The position numbers were made by a program, and so were the translations under genes. Of a stretch of DNA of 19,848 bases, positions 1-9,258 are shown in pieces. The DNA lies in the NCBI GenBank assembly GCA_945906915.1, contig CAMDSI010000014.1, positions 1-19,848 on the forward strand, written 5' to 3'. The DNA is from Spirosoma fluviale (lineage in GTDB: Bacteria; Bacteroidota; Bacteroidia; Cytophagales; Spirosomataceae). The notes beneath the pieces were generated by a model. The model made no database searches and was not told the DNA's origin. It was given only the letters and a program-made list of their open reading frames with translations. How positions within the stretch are numbered: the first letter of the stretch is position 1; each line of letters starts with the position of its first letter.

Positions 1-1085
1 AGTTTGTGGAAATCTTTGCATTTCGAAAAGCGAGTTTCACACAACGCATGCTCGAGAAAAAAGATATATATTTTCCATTATATGAAAAGTACCTAGAGAA
101 ATATGGTCTTCCTGATGAATTAAAGTATTTATCGCTCATTGAGTCGGGATTAGAAAATAAGGCCATTTCAAATAAAGGAGCCGGTGGATTATGGCAATTT
201 ATGCCGAAAACGGCTAGGGGTGATTTTGGGATGCGGGTAGATCAATATATTGACGAGCGTTTTGATGCGGAAAGAGCCACAGACGCTGCGTGTCAATATT
301 TAAAACGCCTTTACAAAACATTTGGAGATTGGCATTTAGCTTTGGCTGCTTATAATACGGGTCCTGCTAACGTAAAAAGAGCTATGCGTCGCTGTGGTGG
401 GGCGAATGATTTTTGGGGTATTTATGCGTGTTTGCCTGCCCAAACAAAGGCCTATGTTCCTCAATTCATTGCGATGACCTATATGATGAATTTTCATTGG
501 GATCATTCCATTCAGCCAGAAAATTGGGTAATTGATATACCTAAGGATAGTATTTTAGTGAGTGGCTATTTGAATTTAAATACCTTATCTCGTTTAACTG
601 GTTTTTCTTTAGATACACTAAGACGATTAAATCCACATATTATTTCACATTTTCTGCCTAAAAATTCACAGCAAGTTAAAGTACATTTACCCTCTAACCG
701 TTTTACTTATTTTGAGCAAAATAGAGTTCAAATTATGGATTCTGCTCGGGTAGATTTATCTGCTCCAGAATTAATGGAGGATGATACCTTAGAAACGGAG
801 GAGCCAGTACCTGTAGCTAAACGATATACGTATCGAGTAAAAGGAGGGGATAATTTATCAACCGTTTCTCGTAGATTAGGTTTAAGTGTGATGGAACTTA
901 AGCGCTTGAATCGGATAAAAGGTTCCCATTTGAGAAAGGGTCAAGTTTTGACTTATTTCAAATTAGTCAAGACAAAACAACGCATAACGAAGAAATCGAA
1001 TAAACGCTCTTACGTAAAAAGTAAACGAAAAGTTAAGCATAAAAAGAAAAAAAGTAAATCAAAAAAACGCCGTAAACGCAGGTAA
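1..1085 (+). CDS. mltD: MltD-like lytic transglycosylase with LysM domain, 5' partial
   Basis: Periplasmic or envelope murein hydrolase that cleaves glycan strands to leave 1,6-anhydro-muropeptides. Counting residues from the GTG at base 6, the SLT domain covers about 35-165. It holds the catalytic Glu in the IESG motif (residue 46), the GLWQFMP motif (61-67) and AAYNTGP (114-120), all typical of the MltD family. A degenerate LysM-like stretch (about 178-228) is followed by a clear LysM (274-318, starting YTYRVKGGDNLS), which would bind peptidoglycan. The last 39 residues are extremely basic (about 24 Lys/Arg). The frame is open to the left edge and there is no signal peptide, so the true start lies outside the window and the GTG at 6 is not believable as a start. 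ruvA begins 2 bases after the stop, suggesting cotranscription. Confidence 0.9.
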   Translation, partial: FVEIFAFRKASFTQRMLEKKDIYFPLYEKYLEKYGLPDELKYLSLIESGLENKAISNKGAGGLWQFMPKTARGDFGMRVDQYIDERFDAERATDAACQYLKRLYKTFGDWHLALAAYNTGPANVKRAMRRCGGANDFWGIYACLPAQTKAYVPQFIAMTYMMNFHWDHSIQPENWVIDIPKDSILVSGYLNLNTLSRLTGFSLDTLRRLNPHIISHFLPKNSQQVKVHLPSNRFTYFEQNRVQIMDSARVDLSAPELMEDDTLETEEPVPVAKRYTYRVKGGDNLSTVSRRLGLSVMELKRLNRIKGSHLRKGQVLTYFKLVKTKQRITKKSNKRSYVKSKRKVKHKKKKSKSKKRRKRR

Positions 1086-1087
1086 TT

Positions 1088-1675
1088 ATGATAGCTTATT
1101 TGAAAGGAAAATTAGCCCACAAAGATCGTGCGCATGTTATAATTGATGTGAATGGAGTGGGTTATGAGGTGAAAATTTCACTTCAGACCTATGCCTCTTT
1201 AGCAGATGGAGAAGAAAGTTGCAAGCTGTTTACCCATTTACAAGTGAAAGAGGATTCTCATACTTTGGTAGGTTTCCATTCGATGGATGAAAAACTATTA
1301 TTTCTAGACTTGATTTCCGTTTCAGGTATAGGACTAAGCACGGCATTAGTCATGTTGTCGTCCTTTTCTTCTAATGAAATTCGTTCAGCTATTATGAACG
1401 AAAATATTGCTTTGATACAATCCATTAAAGGTATTGGATCTAAATCTGCCCAACGGGTTATTTTAGAATTAAAAGATAAGTGCAAGAAAGATGCCTTATT
1501 TGTAGAGGCAGGAATAGCCTCACATGATTCGAATTTTGGACATAAGCAAGAAGCTTTAGCTGCTTTAGTTACGCTGGGTATTCCGCGTATGGCTGCCGAA
1601 AAGAGTTTGGAAAGTATCCTCAAATCTAATCCGGATGCGTCTGTAGAAAATTTAATCAAATTAGCCTTGAGATAG
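1088..1675 (+). CDS. ruvA: Holliday junction DNA helicase subunit RuvA
   Basis: RuvA binds the four-way Holliday junction and loads the RuvB motor during branch migration in recombination and repair. The 195 residues match the usual length. Residues 1-63 form the OB fold (start MIAYLKGKL, then VIIDVNGVGYEV). Two helix-hairpin-helix motifs follow, SVSGIGLSTA (77-86) and IKGIGSKSAQRV (113-124), which contact DNA backbone. A C-terminal three-helix domain (about 150-195) would bind RuvB. The gene sits between the transglycosylase (2-base gap) and sprA (0-base gap). As far as I recall, ruvA directly upstream of sprA is a recurrent Bacteroidota arrangement. A 133-residue reading frame on the opposite strand is a shadow. 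Confidence 0.97.
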   Translation: MIAYLKGKLAHKDRAHVIIDVNGVGYEVKISLQTYASLADGEESCKLFTHLQVKEDSHTLVGFHSMDEKLLFLDLISVSGIGLSTALVMLSSFSSNEIRSAIMNENIALIQSIKGIGSKSAQRVILELKDKCKKDALFVEAGIASHDSNFGHKQEALAALVTLGIPRMAAEKSLESILKSNPDASVENLIKLALR

Positions 1676-4600
1676 TTGAGTACAGGTAAAAGACAATTTT
1701 GGTCATTATGGATACCCTTCTATTTGGGTTTGGGAATGATGTTGTCTTTTTCGAGTATAGCTCAAGTAGATTCCGTCTCCAAATCAGGTAAAAAGCCGCG
1801 GTTATCTTTAAAGAAATCAAATCGAAATCAAGGGAAATCCCCCTTTTCTATTTATTCAAAAAAATCTAGTCCTACCTATTCTTTTGAATCAGATTCAAAG
1901 ATGGTTATCCGGAAGGATGCCACAGGAGCTGCTGAATTAACTGATTTTAAGTCTTTTAATCAATTACAAAACCAAGAGGTGAATCGAAGCTTTTGGCAAT
2001 CCTATTCTAAAAGTTTAGATGGTAGCAGTAATTTAAAGTCTCGGGGTCTATTTCCTAAAATTGAATTACCTCCGGCTATTGACCGAATATTTGGCGGCAC
2101 AGAGGTTTCATTTAAGCCCAATGGTTCATTGCTTTTAGATGTGGGCTACATGGGACAATTTGTCGATAATCCAGCTATTCCAGTACAATTAAGGTATGTT
2201 GGAAATCTTTTCTTTAATGAACAGGCTCAGATTAATTTTCAAGGTAAGATAGGTGATAAGCTTAATTTGAATGTCAATTTCGATACGAAGGCTAGTTTTA
2301 ACTTTCAGAATCAGTTAAAATTAAATTGGAAGACACAAGAAGAAGATATTCTCCAAAATATTGAAGTAGGAAATACTTCTTGGACCTTGAATTCTCAGTT
2401 GATTCCAGGTATTCTAAATTTGTTCGGTGTGAAAACCTTATTACGTTTTGGGGCCTTAGATATGACCGTTGTGGCAGCTCAGCAAAGGTCCAAACAAGAT
2501 TGTATTACGCTTAAGGGTGGAACGCAGGGTAAAAATTTCGAAGTACGAGTGGATCAATATGATGAAAACAAGCACTTTTTCTTATCATCCTATTTTCGAA
2601 CGAATTATGAAAGGGCACTCAAAAATCTCCCCGTTATTTCAAGTGGTATCACGGTAACTCGTGTGGAGGTTTATGTAACGAATCGTACCCAAAGTACAGA
2701 AACTCTTCGGAATTTAGTCTCCTTATACGATTTGGGTGAAGCTAGTCCTTATAACAATACAAATCCAATTGTTCAACCCATTAATTCAACTAGCCCAGTA
2801 GATAATAAAGCAAATGGGATGTATGCGAAGCTTTTAGCAGATCCCAATTTGCGGAAATCGAATGAGGCGACTGATAGATTAGAGACGACCTATAATTTAA
2901 AAAGAGGAACGGATTTTGATGTTTTAAAAGGGGCGAAGCGCTTAACGGATAGAGAATTTAAGTTTAATTCCCAATTAGGCTATATTTCCTTAGTAGCTCC
3001 ACTTCGGAATGATGAAGTTTTAGCTGTTTCGTATGAGTATACGCTGAATGGGCGTAAATATAAAGTAGGGGAGTTGACAGAAGATTACCAGGCTCGCCAA
3101 GATGATGAGGTTTTGATTCTTAAAATGCTGAAATCAAGTATGATAAGAAATAACCTAAATTCATCCACGACTGGCAAGCCTCATCCCATGTGGGATTTAA
3201 TGATGAAGAATATTTATTCATTGAATACTTCCGCACTTACTAAGCAAAATTTTCAATTGCGAATTGTCTACAAGGATGATGCGACGGGGATTGATAATAG
3301 CAATTTGATTGAAGGGACTAACTTTAAAGATATTCCTCTTGTGAAGGTTTTAGGTTTAGATAAATTGAATTTTGCTGGTGATCCTCAGCCGGATGGAAAC
3401 TTTGATTACATTGAGGATATTACGATTGATTCTAAAAATGGAAAAATAATTTTTCCAGTCTTAGAGCCTTTTGGGAGTAGTCTACGTGCGAAATTCACCT
3501 CCTCAGAGACCAATTTAATAGATAAATATGTATTCGATAAATTGTATACGGGGACTCAAATGGATGCGGCTCAATTATCGACTAAGAATAAGTTTTTTAT
3601 CAAAGGATCCTTTCAGTCGGGTTCGGGTGGAGATATTTCTTTGCCATTCGGGGTTGAGGCAAAATCGGTTACAATTACGGCTGGTGGACAATCTTTAGCG
3701 GCTGGGACAGATTATATAGTCGAACCGCAGTCAGGGAGGGTAAAAATCATCAATGAAGGCGTCTTTAGTTCTGGAAGAGAAATTAAGGTATGTTACGAAA
3801 AGCCTGATTTATTCTCTAATCAAATCCGAACCTTATTAGGAACGCGTTTAGATTATAATTTAGGTAAGAATGTGCATCTAGGAGCGACCATCCAAAATAT
3901 GTCTGAAAGTCCTCCTGCCTTTTTCCGAAGGGTGGCAATGGGGAATGAACCGGTGGATAATACGCTCATTGGTTTTGACGCTACTATTTTGCAAAATTCT
4001 CAGGGAATTACGCGTTTCTTAGATAAGCTACCATTGATTTCAACAAAAGAAACATCGGTCATTGATTTTCAGGGTGAATTTGCGAAACTAATCCCGAATG
4101 TAAATGATCGGGTTCAAGGTAATGCTTTCATTGATGATTTTGAGGCTGCGCGTGTCATTTATAATCTAAGCTCCCAGTCTACCTTATGGAAATCGGGAGC
4201 TACTCCTAAATCATATGTTGTGACGGGGAGTAAATTAGCGGCTGGTTTTAATCGAGCTAAGATTGCTGCCTATACGGTGGACGCAAGTATTTATGGTCAG
4301 GGCGGATTTGCCTTAGATGTTCCGGGTTTAGATCCCACGAAAGTTAACGCCTATGCTTACGAAAGAGTCGTTACGCCTAAAGGGCTGTTTCCTAATAAAG
4401 ACTTTGCAAACAACATAACTAATCTGCCTATCGGTGTATTAGACGTAGCATATTTCCCTTCTGAAAGGGGATTGTATAATTTTAATACCAATCTCTCGTC
4501 GAAAGGATTATTGCCTACTCCGGCTTCAAATTTTGGGGCTATTACTAGGGCCATCAGCTCTGATACGGATTTTGATAATGCGAATGTGGAGCAAATTGAA

Positions 4601-7600
4601 TTTTGGTTAATGGATCCGTTTATAGGGGGTGAGGCTGGTAAAATTCGGGATGGAATATTTAATAAAAATAACGAGACTGGAGGTAAATTAGTTTTTCATC
4701 TTGGTGATGTTTCCGAGGATTTCATTCCAGATGGTTATTCCAATTTTGAAAACGGAATACCTGCCGGGAATAAAATTACGGCAGGAGCTGGTAAAAATGT
4801 GGAAACTACGGAATGGGGTTTAGCGCCGTCTCGCCAATTCGTAATTAATGCCTTTGATAATTCAGCTGGTCGAGAGAAGCAAGATATTGGATTAGATGGT
4901 TTGCCTAATAGCTCTGATGACGCAACTGCACTGACTGAAACAACTCATTTTAAGGCTTATTTAGATCAAATTAAGGGTAGAGTGACAGATGCGCCTGCTT
5001 TGGCAAATATTCAAAATGACCCCGCTGGTGATGATTTCGATTATTACTTAAATCAAAAATTCAACAGTACCGAATCACTTATTCAGCGCTATAAGAATTA
5101 CCTGGGAATGGAAAATAATAGCCCTACTACGGCGAATCCATCAAATACCAATTTTACGGAGGCGAATAGTATGTTACCGGATCGGGAGGATTTGAATAAT
5201 GATAATACCGTTAACGAAAATGAGGCTTATTTTGAATATGAGGTAGATTTAAAACCCAATAGCCTTCAAATCGGGAATGGATTTGTGGTAGATAAGATTT
5301 CAGAAGGTGGAGTTAATTGGTATTTATTCCGGATTCCCATTAAAGATAAACGCAATTACAAGACGCCCGCTGGTGAGATTAATTCGTTTAAATCAATCAG
5401 ATTTATGCGAATGGTGCTTAAAGAATTTCAAGAGCCAGTGGTTTTGCGCTTTGCTCAGCTTCAATTATCCGGTTATAGTTACCGAAAATTTGTGGGTGAA
5501 TTAGATAAGCGAAGCGGTCAAGATTTGCCGGAACCCTATGATGCTAAGTTCCGTGTTTCGAGTGTGAATATTGAAGAAAATGGACCTGCTAATAAGGGGG
5601 AGACCGCAATTCCTTATGTGGTGCCTCCTGGATTTGTACGCGATCAAGATATTACCACTATTAATAATGCACGTCTGAATGAGCAATCCATGAGCTTATG
5701 TGTGGATAATTTACGTGCTGGGGATGCTAGAGCGGTCTTTAAAAATACGCTTTTCGATTTCATTAATTACAAGCGTTTAAAGATGTTTGTTTCGATGCAA
5801 AGTCCGGATGCAATTAATGGTCAAGTGAGTGCATTCTTACGTATAGGAACTGATTTAACAGATAATTACTATGAAATCGAGAATTCAGGCTTAATGCAAA
5901 CACAGAAAGGTCAAAGTTTAGATACCGAAATTTGGCCGATGGAAAATGAGTTTGATATCGAGTTTGATTTAGTGAAACAAGTGAAAACGGAGAGAGACAA
6001 GCAAGGGAAGAGTTTGCAAGAGCGTTTTACTATGCTAGTGACGAGTTCTACTGGTAAAACGTATAAAATTACTGTGATGGGTCGTCCTGATCAAAGCGCC
6101 ACGATGGTGACGATGATAGGCGTGAGAAATACCAGTACGACGAATAAATCTTTCTGTATATGGGTGAATGAATTAAGGGCGTCTGGCTTTGATCAGACCT
6201 CTGGAGAAGCGGCAATTGGTAAATTAGGATTGAAATTAGCTGATATAGGTACGATTCAGATGAATGGTAGTTTTAAGAATTACGGTTTTGGTGGGGTTCA
6301 GGCCAAAATTTCTGAACGTAGTCGCGAAAATAATTTGGAATATGGAATTACGGCCAACCTGAATTTAGATAAACTATTGCCTAAGAATTGGGGTTTCAAA
6401 ATACCCTTCTTTATTACGTACGATAGACGGAATATTTCACCAGAATTTGATCCTTTTGATCCTGATATTTTCTTACGAAATTCAATTCAGAAGTTTAGTT
6501 CTGAGGTAAAAAAACAATCATATCTTACTCTAGTAGAAGATAATACAGAGCGGAAAGGTTTCAATTTTTCGAATGTGAAGAAGTCAAGAAGTGCGCTATC
6601 TAAAAATAGCTATCCTTGGGATTTCTCTAATTTTACCTTCTCTTACGCCTATTCCGAAATGATACGGACGAGCCCTCTGATTGCCGAATACAATCAATTA
6701 TCTCACAAGGGAAGTGTTTTATATGCTTTTTCGAGTTCATCCCGTTTCCTTGAACCATTTAAGAAAGCGTCGTTTGAATTGATTAAAGACTTCAATCTAA
6801 ATCTAGTCCCATCGTCTCTATTGGTTCGATTAGATATGGATCGGAGTTTTATTAAAACCCAAATGCGGAATTCCGAATTTACAACCCTAGGTGTGGCTCC
6901 CCAATTTGAGAAGTATTGGTTCTTTAATCGCCAGTATGCGTTAAATTGGAATTTGACTAAGAGTGTCGTATTAAATTATAATGCGCAGGTGAATTCCATC
7001 ATTGATGAACCTATTGGGGATTTGGATACCCAAGAAAAACGAGATTCCGTGATGATTAGTTTACGGGCTTTGGGTAGAGCTAAAAGCTTTGATCAACAAG
7101 CAGGCATGGTATGGCGTTTACCTTTACAGAAATCGGTTCTTACCGACTGGATGAATGCGGATTATACGCATCGAATTGGATATAATTATTTCGCTAACTC
7201 TTTTGACATTCGAGATTCATTAGGTTTGCCATTTGGGAATATTATTAAAAATAACCGGGAGCAGGCTATTAATGGGAAAATTGATTTTGTTGCTCTGTAT
7301 AATCGCATAAATGCATTGCGCTGGGCGAATAGTCCTCGAACTTTTGGCAAGAATGTCGCAAGGAATCCTGGTGATGAGGAGGATATCGTGATTCCAGCGA
7401 ATAATGCTGTGAAATCAATCACTCGTTTACTTTTAACTTTGCGCGGAATTCAGGTTAATTATTCAGTTAATGAATCTACGACCTTACCTGGTTTTATGCC
7501 AAATCCTGGGATTTTAGGCATGAATGCGATTAATTCCGCACCTGGTTTTGACTTTATCAGTGGGGGACAGGATGACGGTATTCGATTTAAATCAGCAGAA

Positions 7601-8773
7601 AATGGTTGGCTTACTAAAAGTACAGTTCAAAACACTCCTTTCACCCAGCTGCGAACCCAAAAGTTAAGCTATTCAACCCAACTAGAGCCTACTAAAGATT
7701 TGCGTATTCAGGTAGATGGGAATTATAATCGCGGGGATAACTACCAAGAATTTTTCCGTCCAGAGCAAGCAAATGGTCCATTTAAATCTCAAAGTCCCAT
7801 ACGATCTGGTAATTATTCGATGTCATTCTTATCCTTCATGACCGCCTTTTCTGATCCGGAAACGGTCTTTGAGGAATTTAGATCTAACCGTTCGGTTCTC
7901 TTATCTCGTTTAAATAAGGCTAAACCAACTGAAATAGGAACGTATAATCAGAATTCCCAGGATGTTCTGATCCCGGCTTTCTTTGCAGCCTATTCGGGTG
8001 TTTCAGCTAATAGCGTCAAGTATTCGCCTTTTTATGATATCCCGCTACCAAACTGGAAAGTAGATTATAATGGCTTGAATTTATTTCCAGGCATCAAGAA
8101 TAAGTTTGCTTCCTTTACAATTTCTCACATGTACTCAAGCACCTATAATGTGGGAAATTTTGTATCCTCGCTGGAATATGGTCAATTCGCCACCGATTAT
8201 ATGAACCTCTCATTAAATAGTTTGTTGTATCCACTTTCCTCTCGTTTTGATCCTGAGACCAATACGTTGATTCCCGTTTATGTAATGAGTACAATTTCTT
8301 TTGTAGAAAGATTTTCTCCGTTAATCGGGGTTAATGCGGTTACTAAGAGTAAGATCTCTTTACGTTTAGAGTATAACCAAGATCGGAATGTAGGTTTAAA
8401 TCTAGCGAATTCACAAGTAGCGGAATTAGCTAATAAGGATTTGACCGTTGCCATAGGATTTACTAAAGCCAATCTGCTTATACCCTTTAAAATCAATGGT
8501 AGAGCCGTGCGCTTACCTAATGATTTGCGCTTCAACATGAATTTAACGATTCGGGATACGCGTACACTACAGCGTAAATTAGATGCAGAGACAATTGTAA
8601 CGCAAGGTTTTGTGAATTTCCAATTCCGTCCACAAATAAGTTATAATGTGAATAATAAATTAACGGTCACCGCTTATTTTGATAAGATGATGAATAATCC
8701 GTTGGTTTCTAATTCCTTCTATCGCTCTACGGTGGCAGGAGGTTTCCAAATACGGTATAGTTTAAGTGAATAA
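1676..8773 (+). CDS. sprA: SprA, T9SS outer-membrane translocon / gliding motility protein
   Basis: SprA is the giant outer-membrane beta-barrel through which type IX secretion substrates leave the cell. It is needed for gliding and surface adhesin export in Flavobacterium johnsoniae, and its Porphyromonas counterpart is Sov. The 2365 residues match the family length. An N-terminal signal peptide is visible: basic MSTGKRQ, a hydrophobic stretch to about residue 28, and a likely cleavage near SIAQ-VDS. The conserved GNAFIDDFE motif lies at residues 815-823. The rest is rich in alternating aromatic/polar strands and ends in an aromatic-rich barrel terminus (about 2350-2365). The start is a TTG immediately after the ruvA stop; no ATG lies between it and the hydrophobic core, so TTG is the best start, with translational coupling to ruvA. 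No terminator is evident after the stop. Confidence 0.95.
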   Translation: MSTGKRQFWSLWIPFYLGLGMMLSFSSIAQVDSVSKSGKKPRLSLKKSNRNQGKSPFSIYSKKSSPTYSFESDSKMVIRKDATGAAELTDFKSFNQLQNQEVNRSFWQSYSKSLDGSSNLKSRGLFPKIELPPAIDRIFGGTEVSFKPNGSLLLDVGYMGQFVDNPAIPVQLRYVGNLFFNEQAQINFQGKIGDKLNLNVNFDTKASFNFQNQLKLNWKTQEEDILQNIEVGNTSWTLNSQLIPGILNLFGVKTLLRFGALDMTVVAAQQRSKQDCITLKGGTQGKNFEVRVDQYDENKHFFLSSYFRTNYERALKNLPVISSGITVTRVEVYVTNRTQSTETLRNLVSLYDLGEASPYNNTNPIVQPINSTSPVDNKANGMYAKLLADPNLRKSNEATDRLETTYNLKRGTDFDVLKGAKRLTDREFKFNSQLGYISLVAPLRNDEVLAVSYEYTLNGRKYKVGELTEDYQARQDDEVLILKMLKSSMIRNNLNSSTTGKPHPMWDLMMKNIYSLNTSALTKQNFQLRIVYKDDATGIDNSNLIEGTNFKDIPLVKVLGLDKLNFAGDPQPDGNFDYIEDITIDSKNGKIIFPVLEPFGSSLRAKFTSSETNLIDKYVFDKLYTGTQMDAAQLSTKNKFFIKGSFQSGSGGDISLPFGVEAKSVTITAGGQSLAAGTDYIVEPQSGRVKIINEGVFSSGREIKVCYEKPDLFSNQIRTLLGTRLDYNLGKNVHLGATIQNMSESPPAFFRRVAMGNEPVDNTLIGFDATILQNSQGITRFLDKLPLISTKETSVIDFQGEFAKLIPNVNDRVQGNAFIDDFEAARVIYNLSSQSTLWKSGATPKSYVVTGSKLAAGFNRAKIAAYTVDASIYGQGGFALDVPGLDPTKVNAYAYERVVTPKGLFPNKDFANNITNLPIGVLDVAYFPSERGLYNFNTNLSSKGLLPTPASNFGAITRAISSDTDFDNANVEQIEFWLMDPFIGGEAGKIRDGIFNKNNETGGKLVFHLGDVSEDFIPDGYSNFENGIPAGNKITAGAGKNVETTEWGLAPSRQFVINAFDNSAGREKQDIGLDGLPNSSDDATALTETTHFKAYLDQIKGRVTDAPALANIQNDPAGDDFDYYLNQKFNSTESLIQRYKNYLGMENNSPTTANPSNTNFTEANSMLPDREDLNNDNTVNENEAYFEYEVDLKPNSLQIGNGFVVDKISEGGVNWYLFRIPIKDKRNYKTPAGEINSFKSIRFMRMVLKEFQEPVVLRFAQLQLSGYSYRKFVGELDKRSGQDLPEPYDAKFRVSSVNIEENGPANKGETAIPYVVPPGFVRDQDITTINNARLNEQSMSLCVDNLRAGDARAVFKNTLFDFINYKRLKMFVSMQSPDAINGQVSAFLRIGTDLTDNYYEIENSGLMQTQKGQSLDTEIWPMENEFDIEFDLVKQVKTERDKQGKSLQERFTMLVTSSTGKTYKITVMGRPDQSATMVTMIGVRNTSTTNKSFCIWVNELRASGFDQTSGEAAIGKLGLKLADIGTIQMNGSFKNYGFGGVQAKISERSRENNLEYGITANLNLDKLLPKNWGFKIPFFITYDRRNISPEFDPFDPDIFLRNSIQKFSSEVKKQSYLTLVEDNTERKGFNFSNVKKSRSALSKNSYPWDFSNFTFSYAYSEMIRTSPLIAEYNQLSHKGSVLYAFSSSSRFLEPFKKASFELIKDFNLNLVPSSLLVRLDMDRSFIKTQMRNSEFTTLGVAPQFEKYWFFNRQYALNWNLTKSVVLNYNAQVNSIIDEPIGDLDTQEKRDSVMISLRALGRAKSFDQQAGMVWRLPLQKSVLTDWMNADYTHRIGYNYFANSFDIRDSLGLPFGNIIKNNREQAINGKIDFVALYNRINALRWANSPRTFGKNVARNPGDEEDIVIPANNAVKSITRLLLTLRGIQVNYSVNESTTLPGFMPNPGILGMNAINSAPGFDFISGGQDDGIRFKSAENGWLTKSTVQNTPFTQLRTQKLSYSTQLEPTKDLRIQVDGNYNRGDNYQEFFRPEQANGPFKSQSPIRSGNYSMSFLSFMTAFSDPETVFEEFRSNRSVLLSRLNKAKPTEIGTYNQNSQDVLIPAFFAAYSGVSANSVKYSPFYDIPLPNWKVDYNGLNLFPGIKNKFASFTISHMYSSTYNVGNFVSSLEYGQFATDYMNLSLNSLLYPLSSRFDPETNTLIPVYVMSTISFVERFSPLIGVNAVTKSKISLRLEYNQDRNVGLNLANSQVAELANKDLTVAIGFTKANLLIPFKINGRAVRLPNDLRFNMNLTIRDTRTLQRKLDAETIVTQGFVNFQFRPQISYNVNNKLTVTAYFDKMMNNPLVSNSFYRSTVAGGFQIRYSLSE

Positions 8774-8783
8774 TCAAAAATCG

Positions 8784-8815
8784 TTTGCAAAAAATCGATA
8801 ATTTAGTGACCTTTG
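8784..8815 (+). promoter_or_regulatory. Bacteroidota-type promoter for gcvH
   Basis: A -33 element TTTG (8784-8787) and a -7 element GACCTTTG (8808-8815) match the Bacteroidota consensus TTTG / TAnnTTTG with one mismatch, spaced 20 bases apart. Transcription would begin about 8820-8823, shortly before the gcvH ATG at 8834. It lies in the 60-base gap after sprA, which suggests gcvH is expressed independently of the upstream operon. Confidence 0.6.
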
Positions 8816-8833
8816 TAAGCAAATAGATATTAT

Positions 8834-9214
8834 ATGAATTTTCCAAGTGAATTAAAATATACTCAAGAGCACGAGTGGATTAAATTAGATGGCGACGTAG
8901 CTATCATCGGTATTACAGATTTTGCTCAAGGTGAATTGGGTGATATCGTTTTTGTCGAAGTCGAGACGGTAGGAAAAAATATCGCGAAAGATGGTGTTTT
9001 TGGAACAGTTGAAGCAGTTAAAACGGTTTCGGATTTGTTCTTACCTATTGCCGGAGAAATTATAGAGTTTAATACAGCTTTAAATAACAGTCCTGAATTG
9101 ATAAATTCTGATCCTTACGGGGATGGTTGGGTAGTGAAAATGAAGGCAGCTGATGCTGGTGATTTATCCCAATTGATGGATGTGGAAACATATAAATCCT
9201 TTATCGGACATTGA
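8834..9214 (+). CDS. gcvH: Glycine cleavage system H protein
   Basis: Cytoplasmic lipoyl carrier that shuttles the aminomethyl group between the P, T and L proteins during glycine breakdown to CO2, ammonia and methylene-tetrahydrofolate. The protein has 126 residues, the normal size. The opening segment YTQEHEWIK and the motif GITDFAQGELGDIVFVEV are typical. The lipoylated lysine is K63 in VEAVKTVSD. The ATG at 8834 follows a promoter at 8784-8815, and an intrinsic terminator starts 5 bases after the stop, so it may be monocistronic. The P and T proteins are not in this window. gcvH beside sprA is an order I recall from other Bacteroidota and probably reflects conserved position, not shared function. 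Confidence 0.97.
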   Translation: MNFPSELKYTQEHEWIKLDGDVAIIGITDFAQGELGDIVFVEVETVGKNIAKDGVFGTVEAVKTVSDLFLPIAGEIIEFNTALNNSPELINSDPYGDGWVVKMKAADAGDLSQLMDVETYKSFIGH

Positions 9215-9218
9215 TTTT

Positions 9219-9244
9219 AAAACCCTGTTAATCAGGGTTTTTTT
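9219..9244 (+). terminator. Intrinsic terminator after gcvH
   Basis: A 9-bp perfect stem, AAAACCCTG (9219-9227) pairing with CAGGGTTTT (9233-9241), has a 5-base loop (TTAAT) and runs into a T tract ending at 9244. It starts 5 bases after the gcvH stop. The next gene begins only 14 bases after the T tract. Confidence 0.85.
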
Positions 9245-9258
9245 ATAAGCCAAAAAAA

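Noticed and set aside
1258..1659. 133-residue open frame on the - strand
   Set aside because: It lies wholly inside ruvA in the opposite direction, shows no family motif, and is a shadow of a well-supported gene.
7186..8538. Two - strand open frames (78 and 86 residues) inside sprA
   Set aside because: They mirror coding sequence of sprA, have no recognisable domains and no promoter or start context.
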